Position numbers and translations under genes: made by a program. Under the pieces are notes generated by a model. The model was given only the letters and a program-made list of their open reading frames with translations. It had not been told where the DNA came from and ran no database searches. 64,000 nt of DNA, taken from contig CAZWTU010000001.1 of NCBI GenBank assembly GCA_964637035.1, positions 62,001 to 126,000 on the forward strand, read 5' to 3'. This stretch comes from CAZMMV01 sp964637035 (GTDB lineage Bacteria; Bacillota; Clostridia; Tissierellales; Tissierellaceae). Shown here one piece after another: positions 1-8,145 of the stretch (position 1 is its first letter; the number at the start of each line of letters is the position of its first letter).

Positions 1-563
1 TGCTTATGGATTCTTTAACAAGATTTGCAATGGCCCAAAGAGAAATAGGACTAGCTATTGGAGAACCACCTGTATCTAGAGGATTTACACCATCTGTATT
101 TGCCATTATGCCAAAACTCCTTGAAAGAGCTGGAACATCTAATAAGGGTAGCATTACAGGTCTCTATACTGTCTTAGTAGATGGAGATGATTTATCAGAG
201 CCTGTTACTGATGCTGCTAGGGGAATATTAGATGGTCATATAGTATTATCTAGAAACATGGCAAATGCTAACCATTATCCGGCAATAGATGTTTTAGAAA
301 GTATATCTAGGGTTATGCCAAATATCATTAGTAAGGAACATCTTAAAATGGCTAATGCAATAAAAGATATAATGGCTGTATACAAGGAATCAGAGGATTT
401 AATAAATATTGGTGCCTATAAAATGGGTTCAAATAAAAAAATAGATTTAGCCATAAATTTAATAGAGAATATAAATACTTTTTTGAAACAAGAGACAGCC
501 AATACCACTGATTTTGAGGAAACATTAGCTAAAATAGAAGAAATTTATCATGAAATAAACTAA
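1..563 (+). CDS. fliI: Flagellar export ATPase FliI, C-terminal part
   Basis: The open frame runs in from the left edge, so the Walker A region and N-terminus lie outside the window. About 186 C-terminal residues remain. They begin with the SLTRFAMAQREIG segment typical of F1-beta-like ATPases, followed by GEPPVSRGFTPSVFA, which distinguishes FliI from ATP synthase subunits, and by the SEPVTDAARGILDGHIVLSR block. FliI forms the hexameric ATPase that feeds unfolded substrates into the flagellar type III export gate. fliJ, which encodes its coupling stalk, starts 21 bases after its stop codon, as in Bacillus and Clostridium operons. The identification is secure; the true start cannot be seen. 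Confidence 0.97.
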   Translation, partial: LMDSLTRFAMAQREIGLAIGEPPVSRGFTPSVFAIMPKLLERAGTSNKGSITGLYTVLVDGDDLSEPVTDAARGILDGHIVLSRNMANANHYPAIDVLESISRVMPNIISKEHLKMANAIKDIMAVYKESEDLINIGAYKMGSNKKIDLAINLIENINTFLKQETANTTDFEETLAKIEEIYHEIN

Positions 564-584
564 TTAGGTTTGGAGGTAATATAA

Positions 585-1019
585 TTGTTAGGATATACTT
601 TTAAACTAGAAAAAATTCTAAATTATAAAGAAGATATTGAAAATGTAAAAAAAGGTGTACTTGGAAATATAAATAATAAGTTAAACAAAGAAGAAGAAAA
701 ATTAATAATTTATAACCAACAAAAAGAAATTTTAATAAATAAAAGAAATGAACTACAAGTGAAAACAGACATAAGAAGTTTAAAATTGTATAACAACCAT
801 TTATCAGATATATCTAAAGATATAAAAAAACAGGAAGAATTAATTCACCAAATAAACATAAAATTAGATTGTGCCAAACAGGAATTACTGGAAGCTGTGA
901 AAGAAAAGAAAACTTTGGAAAAGCTAAAAGAAAAAGATTATAGTCAATTTATAGCCGAAGAAGATAAAAAACAGGAAAAGATAATAGATAATATTGTCTC
1001 ATTTAAAAATACAAATTAG
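585..1019 (+). CDS. fliJ: Flagellar export protein FliJ
   Basis: This 144-residue protein is almost entirely charged alpha-helical coiled coil rich in K and E, starting with YTFKLEKILNYKED. That opening matches the FliJ family, whose usual length is about 145 residues. FliJ is the stalk-like chaperone and escort protein that links the FliI ATPase ring to FlhA. I chose the TTG start at 585 because a GGAGG lies at 572-576 with 8-base spacing and no ATG is near. The gene sits directly after fliI. Sequence similarity is weak in this family, so the call rests on position, length and coiled-coil character together. Confidence 0.88.
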   Translation: MLGYTFKLEKILNYKEDIENVKKGVLGNINNKLNKEEEKLIIYNQQKEILINKRNELQVKTDIRSLKLYNNHLSDISKDIKKQEELIHQINIKLDCAKQELLEAVKEKKTLEKLKEKDYSQFIAEEDKKQEKIIDNIVSFKNTN

Positions 1020-1035
1020 AAATAGAGGAAAATCT

Positions 1036-2274
1036 ATGGATACTATGGAAGAGAAAAATAAAGGAAAAAAGAGAAAACTGCTTAAATTTATATTTATTTT
1101 ACTTATAACTTTTCTTGTAATACCAGTAATTATTTTCAGTGTTTTTTATAACAGTAATAAGGCTTTTAAACAAAATATAAATAATTCTTTTTCTAAGATG
1201 CCAGGGGTAATAGGTGAATATTTCAGTAATTATCCCACAGAAGAAGAAAAGGATGAAAAAGTGGATTATCTAGCAAAGCATTTTTTAAAATTTGATCCTG
1301 ATGTAGCTGCAGATAAGATTTATATAATAAAAAAAGAAGATGAGGGCTTATATTTTAATTTAATAAAAGAAATGAATTCTATCTCAACTAAAAAAACTGA
1401 AGACATTGTATTAAAAATAAGAAACATGGAACTTAGAAAAGATTTATTAGTCTCTACCTACGAGGAAGCCAAGGATGAAGAAAAACAGGAAATTCTCTCG
1501 GAAATTTCTCGGATGGAGAACCAAGATATTAAATTGTCATTAATTGAAATAGAAAATAATTTTCTTGAAAGAGATTTTTTAGAAATATTAAGTAGGGTTG
1601 ATAAAAACAAACTTAGTGAATTACTATATTATATGGATGGTGATATAAAAGATTATATATTGAAGTCCTTTAAAGAAGAAAAAAGAAATGAAATACAAAG
1701 ATTAATTTATATTATAGATAGTAAAGAAAAAAATTTGAAAGATATTGCTCAACTTTACGAAACCAGGCCCATAGATCAAGTCACCACTGAAATAGGGAAT
1801 TTTGAAAGTTACTCAATGGAAGAATTAGGGATTATATACACAAATCTATCAAATGTAAAAGCTGGTGAATTATTATATAGTATTGGAGACGAAAAATTTA
1901 CTGAAGAATTATTTATTGAAATTGCAAGACGTGAAAACATAATACAATCTAATGACAACATTATTGAAAATATAAGTAAGGCAATAGAATTTATTACTGA
2001 ATACAATTTAAAAATTAAAGATTTGGTTCAAATATATGAAAAAATGGCACCAGGTAAAGTTGCTAAAATAGTTGAAAGCATGATTACAAATGAAGAAACA
2101 ATTACATCCCTTGAACTTAATGATGAAAATGCTTATAACTTATCTGATAATTTAATTATTATTGATGTCTTATCAAGGATGAAAAATCAAACCTTATCTA
2201 AGGTTTTGGATTTTATGGAAGCTGAAAATGCTTCTAGGGTTACAAGAGAACTTGCTAAACCTAAGCAAAAATGA
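1036..2274 (+). CDS. YlxF/MotE-like membrane protein of the flagellar operon
   Basis: The protein has about 412 residues with one membrane segment near residues 15-35 after a basic KGKKRKLLK stretch, followed by a long acidic helical domain. The region before the C-terminus contains helical modules resembling the MgtE N-terminal/FliG-like fold, for example LSELLYYMDGDIKDYILK and VAKIVESM. The gene lies between fliJ and fliK, where B. subtilis has ylxF, a homologue of MotE. By analogy it may be a stator or export accessory factor, but this is inference from position. I chose the ATG at 1036 because AGAGGA lies at 1024-1029; an upstream in-frame start at 994 would overlap fliJ. It is roughly twice the length expected for YlxF. 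Confidence 0.7.
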   Translation: MDTMEEKNKGKKRKLLKFIFILLITFLVIPVIIFSVFYNSNKAFKQNINNSFSKMPGVIGEYFSNYPTEEEKDEKVDYLAKHFLKFDPDVAADKIYIIKKEDEGLYFNLIKEMNSISTKKTEDIVLKIRNMELRKDLLVSTYEEAKDEEKQEILSEISRMENQDIKLSLIEIENNFLERDFLEILSRVDKNKLSELLYYMDGDIKDYILKSFKEEKRNEIQRLIYIIDSKEKNLKDIAQLYETRPIDQVTTEIGNFESYSMEELGIIYTNLSNVKAGELLYSIGDEKFTEELFIEIARRENIIQSNDNIIENISKAIEFITEYNLKIKDLVQIYEKMAPGKVAKIVESMITNEETITSLELNDENAYNLSDNLIIIDVLSRMKNQTLSKVLDFMEAENASRVTRELAKPKQK

Positions 2275-2291
2275 TTAAAGGAGGTGAACCA

Positions 2292-3626
2292 ATGGAAGCT
2301 AAAGCAAATATATTATTAGATAATTCTAGTATAATAAGAACTGGCAGTAAAAAAGTAAGTTTTAATGGGAATAAAGGCTTTAATTCTCCAATTAAATCTA
2401 ATATGAAAGACAATAAAGAAGAAAACCAATTTCAAGCTAAAGTTGAAAAAATAATGAAAAACAAAGAAAATAAGTTAGAAAAAGATGTCAAAAGTTTAAA
2501 ATATAAAAAGCAAGTAGAAGATTTAGAAAATCCTGAGAGAGAAGAAAAAGACTTGCCCATTAATTATGAAGATAAATATAATTTATTTTTAAATGTTTTT
2601 CAAAAGATATCTGAATTTGATAAAAATGATGATTTAACTGTAGATGAAGATATCAGTATTTTAAATTTAGAATCTTTGTTAACATTAAAACCTGATGAAA
2701 TAGAAAATATTCATATTCTAGAGAAAGATTCATCAGTTAGTATATCTGAACTAAAGATCAATGAAATTGAAAACCAGGGATTACTAGTAGATGAAGAAGG
2801 ATTAGAAATAGATATAGGTTTAAAATTAGATGTTGATAGAAGTAAATCTATGAAAGTTATAGATGAAGAAAGTGAAATTAATCCTAAGTTATCAATGACA
2901 AATGAAAATTTAGAATTAGATGATGATGGGGTTGAAATGTCAACTAATGAAGATAACAAATTAATCTTAAATGACATTACTTCTAATGATGAGGATAGTA
3001 AAGATTTTAGTGAAAGCCAAGGATTCAAAGAGCCTAATGTAAAAGAAATAAATGAAGACTCAGGAATCAAGATAAAAGAAAAAACAAACATACAAGATAA
3101 AATTAATTTCACACTAGAAAAACAAGAAGTAAAGATTGATGGGATGCCAAATCTTGAGATGGAGGATAATCAACCTATTGATAAAAACCAATTCATGAAT
3201 CATATTCTTGAAAAAGTAAAATTTGATTTAAGTAATAATAAAAATCAAATTAAAGTTACCTTAAAGCCAGAATCTTTAGGGGAAATGATTATGGAAGTAG
3301 AAGTTGTAAAAAACACTTTAGTAGCTAAAATCATGGTTGATAATCATAGAGCAAAAGAAATTATTGAAAATAATCTGTTTCAACTAAAAGAAGGTATAAA
3401 AGATACAGGATTAGAAATAAAAACATTTGAAGTTTTTGTAGGCAAGAATAGTGACTTCGATAAACACAATTCTAATCAATTTAATTTTAATGGAAGAAAC
3501 AAAAAAATCAAACTCAAAAAAGAAATTGAAGATAAAAAAATTGGATTATATGAAGATAATATAAAAATGGATGCAAAAAATCCAATATATCTATCTTCAG
3601 GTACAAGTTTAAATTTATTTGCTTAG
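2292..3626 (+). CDS. fliK: Flagellar hook-length control protein FliK
   Basis: The protein has about 444 residues. The first 300 are low-complexity and acidic, with many D, E, K and N residues, as expected for the extended ruler part. The C-terminal domain (about residues 315-395) contains IKVTLKPESLGEMIMEVEV and LFQLKEGIKDTGLEI, matching the Flg_hook domain that touches FlhB to switch export specificity. The start at 2292 is supported by AAAGGAGGTGA at 2278-2287; an ATG at 2271 overlaps the previous gene and includes the Shine-Dalgarno sequence itself. FliK secretes itself, measures the hook and changes export from hook to filament substrates. flgD follows 9 bases later. Confidence 0.9.
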   Translation: MEAKANILLDNSSIIRTGSKKVSFNGNKGFNSPIKSNMKDNKEENQFQAKVEKIMKNKENKLEKDVKSLKYKKQVEDLENPEREEKDLPINYEDKYNLFLNVFQKISEFDKNDDLTVDEDISILNLESLLTLKPDEIENIHILEKDSSVSISELKINEIENQGLLVDEEGLEIDIGLKLDVDRSKSMKVIDEESEINPKLSMTNENLELDDDGVEMSTNEDNKLILNDITSNDEDSKDFSESQGFKEPNVKEINEDSGIKIKEKTNIQDKINFTLEKQEVKIDGMPNLEMEDNQPIDKNQFMNHILEKVKFDLSNNKNQIKVTLKPESLGEMIMEVEVVKNTLVAKIMVDNHRAKEIIENNLFQLKEGIKDTGLEIKTFEVFVGKNSDFDKHNSNQFNFNGRNKKIKLKKEIEDKKIGLYEDNIKMDAKNPIYLSSGTSLNLFA

Positions 3627-3635
3627 GAGGGAAAT

Positions 3636-4049
3636 ATGGTGAAAGTAAATGATGAATATAAAGAATATATTTATAATTTCAAAGAACAGGAAGAAACCAA
3701 AGGAGTAGATACTAAAGGCATGCATAATCTTGACAAGGACGCGTTTTTAAAGCTTCTAACTACACAATTAGCTAATCAAGATCCATTAAATCCTATAGAA
3801 GACAGGGAGTTCATTGCACAATTAGCACAATTTAGCTCTTTAGAACAAATGACTGCCTTAAACAAAACCGTGGAGAATACTTCCGAAGAAATGATAGTTT
3901 CTCTTGAAAATATGAATTTAAATCAAATTCAGGCTAATGTTGAAATTTTAAAAGAAATTACTAATATTAGAAAGGCTATGGATGCTTACTTTGATTTCGA
4001 TAAAAATGAATTACCCAAAGAAGATGATACACCAACAAAAATAGAATAA
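3636..4049 (+). CDS. flgD: Flagellar hook cap protein FlgD
   Basis: This 137-residue protein carries the conserved FlgD core LDKDAFLKLLTTQLANQDPLNP, followed by DREFIAQLAQFSSLEQM, at about residues 28-75. FlgD caps the growing hook and helps FlgE subunits assemble. Proteobacterial FlgD proteins are about 220 residues and have a C-terminal tudor/Fn3 part. Short forms of about 140 residues are normal in Firmicutes, so this is not a truncation. TTAGGAGGG lies immediately upstream of the ATG. The neighbours fliK and flgE support the role. Confidence 0.95.
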   Translation: MVKVNDEYKEYIYNFKEQEETKGVDTKGMHNLDKDAFLKLLTTQLANQDPLNPIEDREFIAQLAQFSSLEQMTALNKTVENTSEEMIVSLENMNLNQIQANVEILKEITNIRKAMDAYFDFDKNELPKEDDTPTKIE

Positions 4050-4067
4050 TTATAAGAGGTTGAAAAT

Positions 4068-4451
4068 ATGAAAGACATGAATATAAGGGAAATTGAAAGT
4101 AGATTAATAAAATTAAATCAAAACAATATTAAGAAGTCAAACAAAGTATCAAATAAGAATTTCCATGAAATTTTGGAGAATATCGATAAAAACAATGTAG
4201 AAATTAAGTTTTCAAAACATGCTACAAAAAGACTATCAAATAGAAATATGGATATTAGTCTAGAGGATATGGTAAGGTTAGAAAAAGCTTTTAGAACAGC
4301 GGAAAATAAAGGCGTTAAGGATGCATTGATTTTAATGGATAACAAGGCTTTTATAGCTAATATTAGTAGCAAAACAGTGATTACAACTATTAATAAAGAT
4401 CAACTAGAAGAAAAGGTATTTACAAATATTGATGGGGCAGTAATAATATAA
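4068..4451 (+). CDS. Flagellar operon protein, TIGR02530-like
   Basis: This is a 127-residue protein. The second half reads IKFSKHATKRLSNRNMDIS, then KAFRTAENKGVKDALILMDNKAFIANI and KTVITTI, the pattern of the small flagellar-operon family known as TIGR02530. It lies exactly where that family is expected, between flgD and flgE. The first 45 residues are polar and variable. No enzyme motif, membrane segment or signal peptide is visible. The family is known only from its position in flagellar operons, so a hook-assembly role is a guess. AGAGGTTG precedes the ATG. The 75 bases between this gene and flgE hold nothing I recognise except the flgE ribosome binding site. Confidence 0.8.
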   Translation: MKDMNIREIESRLIKLNQNNIKKSNKVSNKNFHEILENIDKNNVEIKFSKHATKRLSNRNMDISLEDMVRLEKAFRTAENKGVKDALILMDNKAFIANISSKTVITTINKDQLEEKVFTNIDGAVII

Positions 4452-4526
4452 CTGGACCTTATGGAAGTTATGTAAATCTGACTGATGGATGATTTACTAC
4501 TGCTCAATAAAATGGAGGAATGAAAT

Positions 4527-5912
4527 ATGATGAGGTCAATGTACTCGGCAGTATCAGGGCTGAGGATACATCAAGGCAAGATGGATACAATTGGTAACAA
4601 TATAGCCAATGTTAACACAGTAGGGTTTAAAAAGGGACAAGTATCCTTTCAAGAAGTATTTAGTCAAGTTACTAGAGGAGCATCAGCCCCCCAAGGTGGA
4701 AAAGGTGGTACAAATCCTCAACAAATAGGAATGGGAGCCTCTGTAGGCTCTATAAGCACAGTACACACCAATGGACCTGGGCAGAGAACTGACAACCCTA
4801 CAGATTTGATGATAGGTGGAGAAGGATTTTTTGTTGTATCGGATGATACCGGATTTAATAACAAATTTTATACAAGGGCAGGCAACTTAACATTAGATAG
4901 AGATGGAAATCTTGTAACTGCTGATGGTTTTAAAGTCTTAGGATACGCAGCCGATGAAGAGGGCAATATTCAAAGTGACGTAACTAATATTAGGATAAAC
5001 AAATCAGAAACAAAGGCACCAACTGCTACTGATAAAATAAATTTTGAGGGGAATTTGAACTCTAACGGAGATGGTGGAAAATTTGATACAACTATCCAAG
5101 ATTCACTTGGTAATTCTTACAAAATTACATTTGAGCTTCAGAAGGGTGAAAAAGATGAAGATGGTAATGTTCAGTGGGACCTGTCTGTTGCAAGGTTTAC
5201 TGATTTAGCTACTGGGAATTATACAGAAACAGATTTAGATGGTTTAATTGATATAACTGATGGATTAACATTTGATTCCAATGGTAAATTAACCCATATA
5301 GGTGATGCTGAAATTGGTGGAGATGGATTTTCTGATTCTATATCAATAAATGCAGAAGGATTAAATGGAATCAACTTTACCCATACTAAGGATCAAAAGC
5401 CAGGTGAAGATCCTACTCTGACAGATATATCACCTTCAGGTACATTTAACAATATAACCTTATTTGATCCAGATGACCCAGATAGTATAAAATATATCAC
5501 CCAATACGCCAATGAAACAGACTTAACCCCTAAAGCTAAAACAGGTAATACGTCAGGCGTATTAGAAGGTTTTACCATTGATGCCACAGGTACAGTAACA
5601 GGAGTATTTACCAACGGAGAAAGGAAATCTTTAGGTCAAATTATGCTTGCTAAGTTTGACAACCCTATGGGACTTCAAAAAATGGGAGGTAACTTTTTCT
5701 TAGATACAAGAAACTCCGGTGAGCCTCAATTTGGGAAGGCAAACACAAGTGGATTTGGAGGAATAGAAGGTGGTACACTTGAAATGTCAAATGTAGATAT
5801 ATCATTAGAATTTACAGAGATGATAACTACACAAAGAGGTTTCCAAGCAAATTCAAGAATAATAACTACATCAGACGAAATGTTACAAGAACTAGTTAAT
5901 ATGAAAAGATAA
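4527..5912 (+). CDS. flgE: Flagellar hook protein FlgE
   Basis: The 461-residue protein begins MMRSMYSAVSGLRIHQGKMD and continues into IGNNIANVNTVGFKKG, the N-terminal rod/hook signature. It ends with an ISLEFTEMITTQRGFQANSR segment, the paired C-terminal helix. These terminal helices assemble the D0 domain; the middle carries surface domains rich in D, G, N and T. FlgE forms the curved hook joining rod and filament. Two tandem ATG codons follow AATGGAGGAA; the first is chosen with 7-base spacing. Length is normal for the family. The gene sits with flgD upstream and flbD/swrD downstream, as in Bacillus. Confidence 0.96.
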   Translation: MMRSMYSAVSGLRIHQGKMDTIGNNIANVNTVGFKKGQVSFQEVFSQVTRGASAPQGGKGGTNPQQIGMGASVGSISTVHTNGPGQRTDNPTDLMIGGEGFFVVSDDTGFNNKFYTRAGNLTLDRDGNLVTADGFKVLGYAADEEGNIQSDVTNIRINKSETKAPTATDKINFEGNLNSNGDGGKFDTTIQDSLGNSYKITFELQKGEKDEDGNVQWDLSVARFTDLATGNYTETDLDGLIDITDGLTFDSNGKLTHIGDAEIGGDGFSDSISINAEGLNGINFTHTKDQKPGEDPTLTDISPSGTFNNITLFDPDDPDSIKYITQYANETDLTPKAKTGNTSGVLEGFTIDATGTVTGVFTNGERKSLGQIMLAKFDNPMGLQKMGGNFFLDTRNSGEPQFGKANTSGFGGIEGGTLEMSNVDISLEFTEMITTQRGFQANSRIITTSDEMLQELVNMKR

Positions 5913-5925
5913 TTAGTAAAAATAG

Positions 5926-5959
5926 GGGAGACTTACCTCTCCCTTATTTTAAATAAGGG
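5926..5959 (+). promoter_or_regulatory. Two competing hairpins before flbD
   Basis: Bases 5926-5930 (GGGAG) can pair with 5939-5943 (CTCCC). Bases 5941-5949 (CCCTTATTT) can pair with 5951-5959 (AAATAAGGG). The two stems share the CCC at 5941-5943, so they exclude each other. The second covers the AAGGG just before the flbD start. No U-run follows, so it is not an intrinsic terminator. A translational role is only a suggestion. Confidence 0.35.
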
Positions 5960-5970
5960 AAGTGGCCTAA

Positions 5971-6183
5971 ATGATCAAAGTAAAAAGATTAAATCAAAAA
6001 GAATTTGTAATTAATAGTGAACTTATTTATCTTATTGAAGAAACACCTGATACTGTTATTTTCCTTAGTAATGGTAAAAAATTTGTGGTAGCAGACTCAA
6101 TAGATGATATTATTAATAAAGTCATTGAGTATAAATCAAAAGTAAATAAGTTTAAAATTAAATTTTATGATGAGGAGGTGTAA
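5971..6183 (+). CDS. flbD: Flagellar FlbD/SwrD family protein
   Basis: This 70-residue protein starts MIKVKRLNQKEFVINSELI and contains TPDTVIFLSNGKKFVV, the compact FlbD (SwrD) family pattern. In B. subtilis, SwrD raises stator power and supports swarming, and its gene also lies between flgE and motA. It is probably a cytoplasmic protein acting on motor function; the exact mechanism is not visible here. The ATG follows a modest AAGGGAAGTGG site that overlaps a possible hairpin. motA starts 3 bases after the stop codon. Confidence 0.9.
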   Translation: MIKVKRLNQKEFVINSELIYLIEETPDTVIFLSNGKKFVVADSIDDIINKVIEYKSKVNKFKIKFYDEEV

Positions 6184-6186
6184 TCT

Positions 6187-6972
6187 TTGGATATTTCAAC
6201 AATAATAGGTTTAATTTTTGGGTTTGGCTTTATTATATGGAGTATCATCATAACTGGAGACATAATGACATACGTACATATACCTTCTTTGATAATTGTT
6301 TTAGGTGGGACAATAGCAGCAACCATATTATCCTACCCATTAAAAACCATTACTAGCTTGTGGAAAGTATTTCAAAAAGCCTTTTTTCATAAAGAAGTTT
6401 CTATTAATAATATTATAGAAGAAATAATTACCCTTGCAAATATAGCAAGAAAAGAAGGATTATTATCCTTAGAGGAGTATGGAGAAAAGCTAGAAGATGA
6501 CTTTCTAAAAAAAGGAATAAATTTAATTGTTGATGGAACTGATCCTGAACTAGTTAGAAATATATTAGAAACTGAATTAGCTTTTCTAACAGAAAGACAT
6601 GCACAGGGGCAAGGAGTATTAGAAACAATGGGTACTTATTCCCCAGCGTTTGGGATGATAGGTACTTTAATTGGACTAATAAATATGTTGAAAAAACTTG
6701 ATGATTATGCTTCTATTGGTCCTAATATGTCAGTTGCACTTGTGACTACATTTTATGGATCAGTTTTAGCCAATGTGATTTTTTTACCACTAGCTCAAAA
6801 GTTAAAGGTGAGAAGTCAATCAGAAGTCCTAATGAAGGATCTTATGATAGAGGGACTTTTGTCTATTCAGGCAGGAGAAAATCCAAGAATTATAGAAGAA
6901 AAACTAAAAACATTTATTCCTCCAGAACAAAGAAACCTATTAAATGAAGAGGTAGAGAGTGAGGTAATATAA
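6187..6972 (+). CDS. motA: Flagellar motor stator protein MotA
   Basis: The protein has 261 residues with four membrane segments: two near the N-terminus (about residues 5-25 and 32-52) and two between 145 and 205. The motif GTYSPAFGMIGTLIGLINML in the third segment is the MotA/TolQ/ExbB signature with its conserved proline. The large cytoplasmic loop between segments 2 and 3 would contact FliG. MotA with MotB forms the ion channel that drives rotation. The start is TTG at 6187, directly behind GAGGAGGTG, and no ATG lies nearby. The last base of its stop codon is the first base of the motB ATG, suggesting coupled translation. Confidence 0.96.
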   Translation: MDISTIIGLIFGFGFIIWSIIITGDIMTYVHIPSLIIVLGGTIAATILSYPLKTITSLWKVFQKAFFHKEVSINNIIEEIITLANIARKEGLLSLEEYGEKLEDDFLKKGINLIVDGTDPELVRNILETELAFLTERHAQGQGVLETMGTYSPAFGMIGTLIGLINMLKKLDDYASIGPNMSVALVTTFYGSVLANVIFLPLAQKLKVRSQSEVLMKDLMIEGLLSIQAGENPRIIEEKLKTFIPPEQRNLLNEEVESEVI

Positions 6973-7700
6973 TGGCACGCAGGAGGAGAACAGATAACTC
7001 AAAAAGTGGCGATACCTCAAGGGTTTGGTTAACCACGTATAGTGACTTAGTTACCCTGCTATTAGCATTTTTTGTATTGTTATTTTCAATATCAGAAGTT
7101 GATGCTGATAAATTTAGAAGTATTATGAGCAGTTTTCATGGTGGTACGGGAGTTTTTGAAGGAGAAAAGCCTTCAGAACCTTTGCCTGAAATACCTAACT
7201 TAGATTTAGAATTAGATGATGACCTAGAAAGGTTAAAGGAATACATGGAAGACTATTTAGATACATTAGGTTTAGGTAATATGATAAATGTAGAAATAGA
7301 AGAAAGAGGAATAATTATTAGATTTATGGATAATGTTTTTTTTGACTCTGGAAGTGCTACTATAAAAGGAGATTCATTTGAAATACTAGAGTCTGTAGCA
7401 GAAATTCTTAATAAAGAAGAATTTATAAATAGACAAATTAAGGTTGAGGGGCATACAGATACAGTCCCACTTAGAAAAAATAGTCGTTTTCCAACAAACT
7501 GGGAGTTATCTTCAGCTAGAGCCACTAATGTTTTAAGATACCTAGTAGAAAATGCAGGTATAGGTGGAGAAAGGATATCTTCTTCAGGCTACAGTTACTA
7601 TAGAAATATTGCACCAAATGATACTGCTGAAAACAAAGCTAAAAACAGGCGTGTAGATGTTATTATCTTAAGAGATATTTACCAAGATTTAGAACCATAG
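6972..7700 (+). CDS. motB: Flagellar motor stator protein MotB
   Basis: The 242-residue protein has a basic N-terminus (MARRRR), one membrane helix at about residues 22-42 containing the ion-carrying aspartate of TYSDLVTLLLAFF (D25), and a C-terminal OmpA-like peptidoglycan-binding domain at about 115-235. That domain has VEGHTDTVPL, WELSSARATNV and AENKAKNRRVDV. It anchors the stator to the wall, and the helix forms the proton or sodium channel with MotA. I cannot tell the coupling ion from the sequence alone. The start overlaps the motA stop by one base. Confidence 0.96.
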   Translation: MARRRRTDNSKSGDTSRVWLTTYSDLVTLLLAFFVLLFSISEVDADKFRSIMSSFHGGTGVFEGEKPSEPLPEIPNLDLELDDDLERLKEYMEDYLDTLGLGNMINVEIEERGIIIRFMDNVFFDSGSATIKGDSFEILESVAEILNKEEFINRQIKVEGHTDTVPLRKNSRFPTNWELSSARATNVLRYLVENAGIGGERISSSGYSYYRNIAPNDTAENKAKNRRVDVIILRDIYQDLEP

Positions 7701-7721
7701 GAAAGTGAATGGAGTGATAAT

Positions 7722-8132
7722 GTGTCTAAAAAGAATCTAACTATAATTTTTATATTAATTATTGCATTAATGATAGGTGTGGTTATTGGAATAATTGTAT
7801 ATATAAAGGGATCTGGAGATAAAGTCAAAGAGGTTCCTACATTTACAGTGGGTATTGATGACATGTATTGTAATATAAAAGACAGTAAAAAGATGGTGAA
7901 AATTAATATAGTTATAGAGACAATTGATGAGAAACTTAAAAAAACCATAGAAAGCAAAAAATTTCTTACTAGGGATATGGCAAATGAAATAATTGCTAGT
8001 AAAACTGAAGAAGAATTGTTAGGAGAAAAAGGGCAAACAAAGCTAAAAGATGAAATCTTGAAAAGACTAATAGATATATTTGAAAGCGAAAAAATAACAA
8101 GTATATATTTTAATGATTTTATAATTCAATAG
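7722..8132 (+). CDS. fliL: Flagellar basal body-associated protein FliL
   Basis: The protein has 136 residues with a single membrane helix at about 5-27 and a periplasmic-side domain that resembles FliL, with TFTVGIDDMYCNI, a KKFLTRDMANEIIASKT-like helix and an ERLIDIF-type helix near the end. FliL surrounds the stator ring and supports torque and swarming. The GTG start at 7722 is preceded by GGAGTG with correct spacing. It sits between motB and fliM as expected. Family conservation is low, so position adds much of the certainty. Confidence 0.88.
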   Translation: MSKKNLTIIFILIIALMIGVVIGIIVYIKGSGDKVKEVPTFTVGIDDMYCNIKDSKKMVKINIVIETIDEKLKKTIESKKFLTRDMANEIIASKTEEELLGEKGQTKLKDEILKRLIDIFESEKITSIYFNDFIIQ

Positions 8133-8145
8133 AGGGGTGAGTCTC

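Noticed and set aside
3636..4049. FlgD seeming truncated
   Set aside because: Short FlgD proteins of about 140 residues are normal in Firmicutes.
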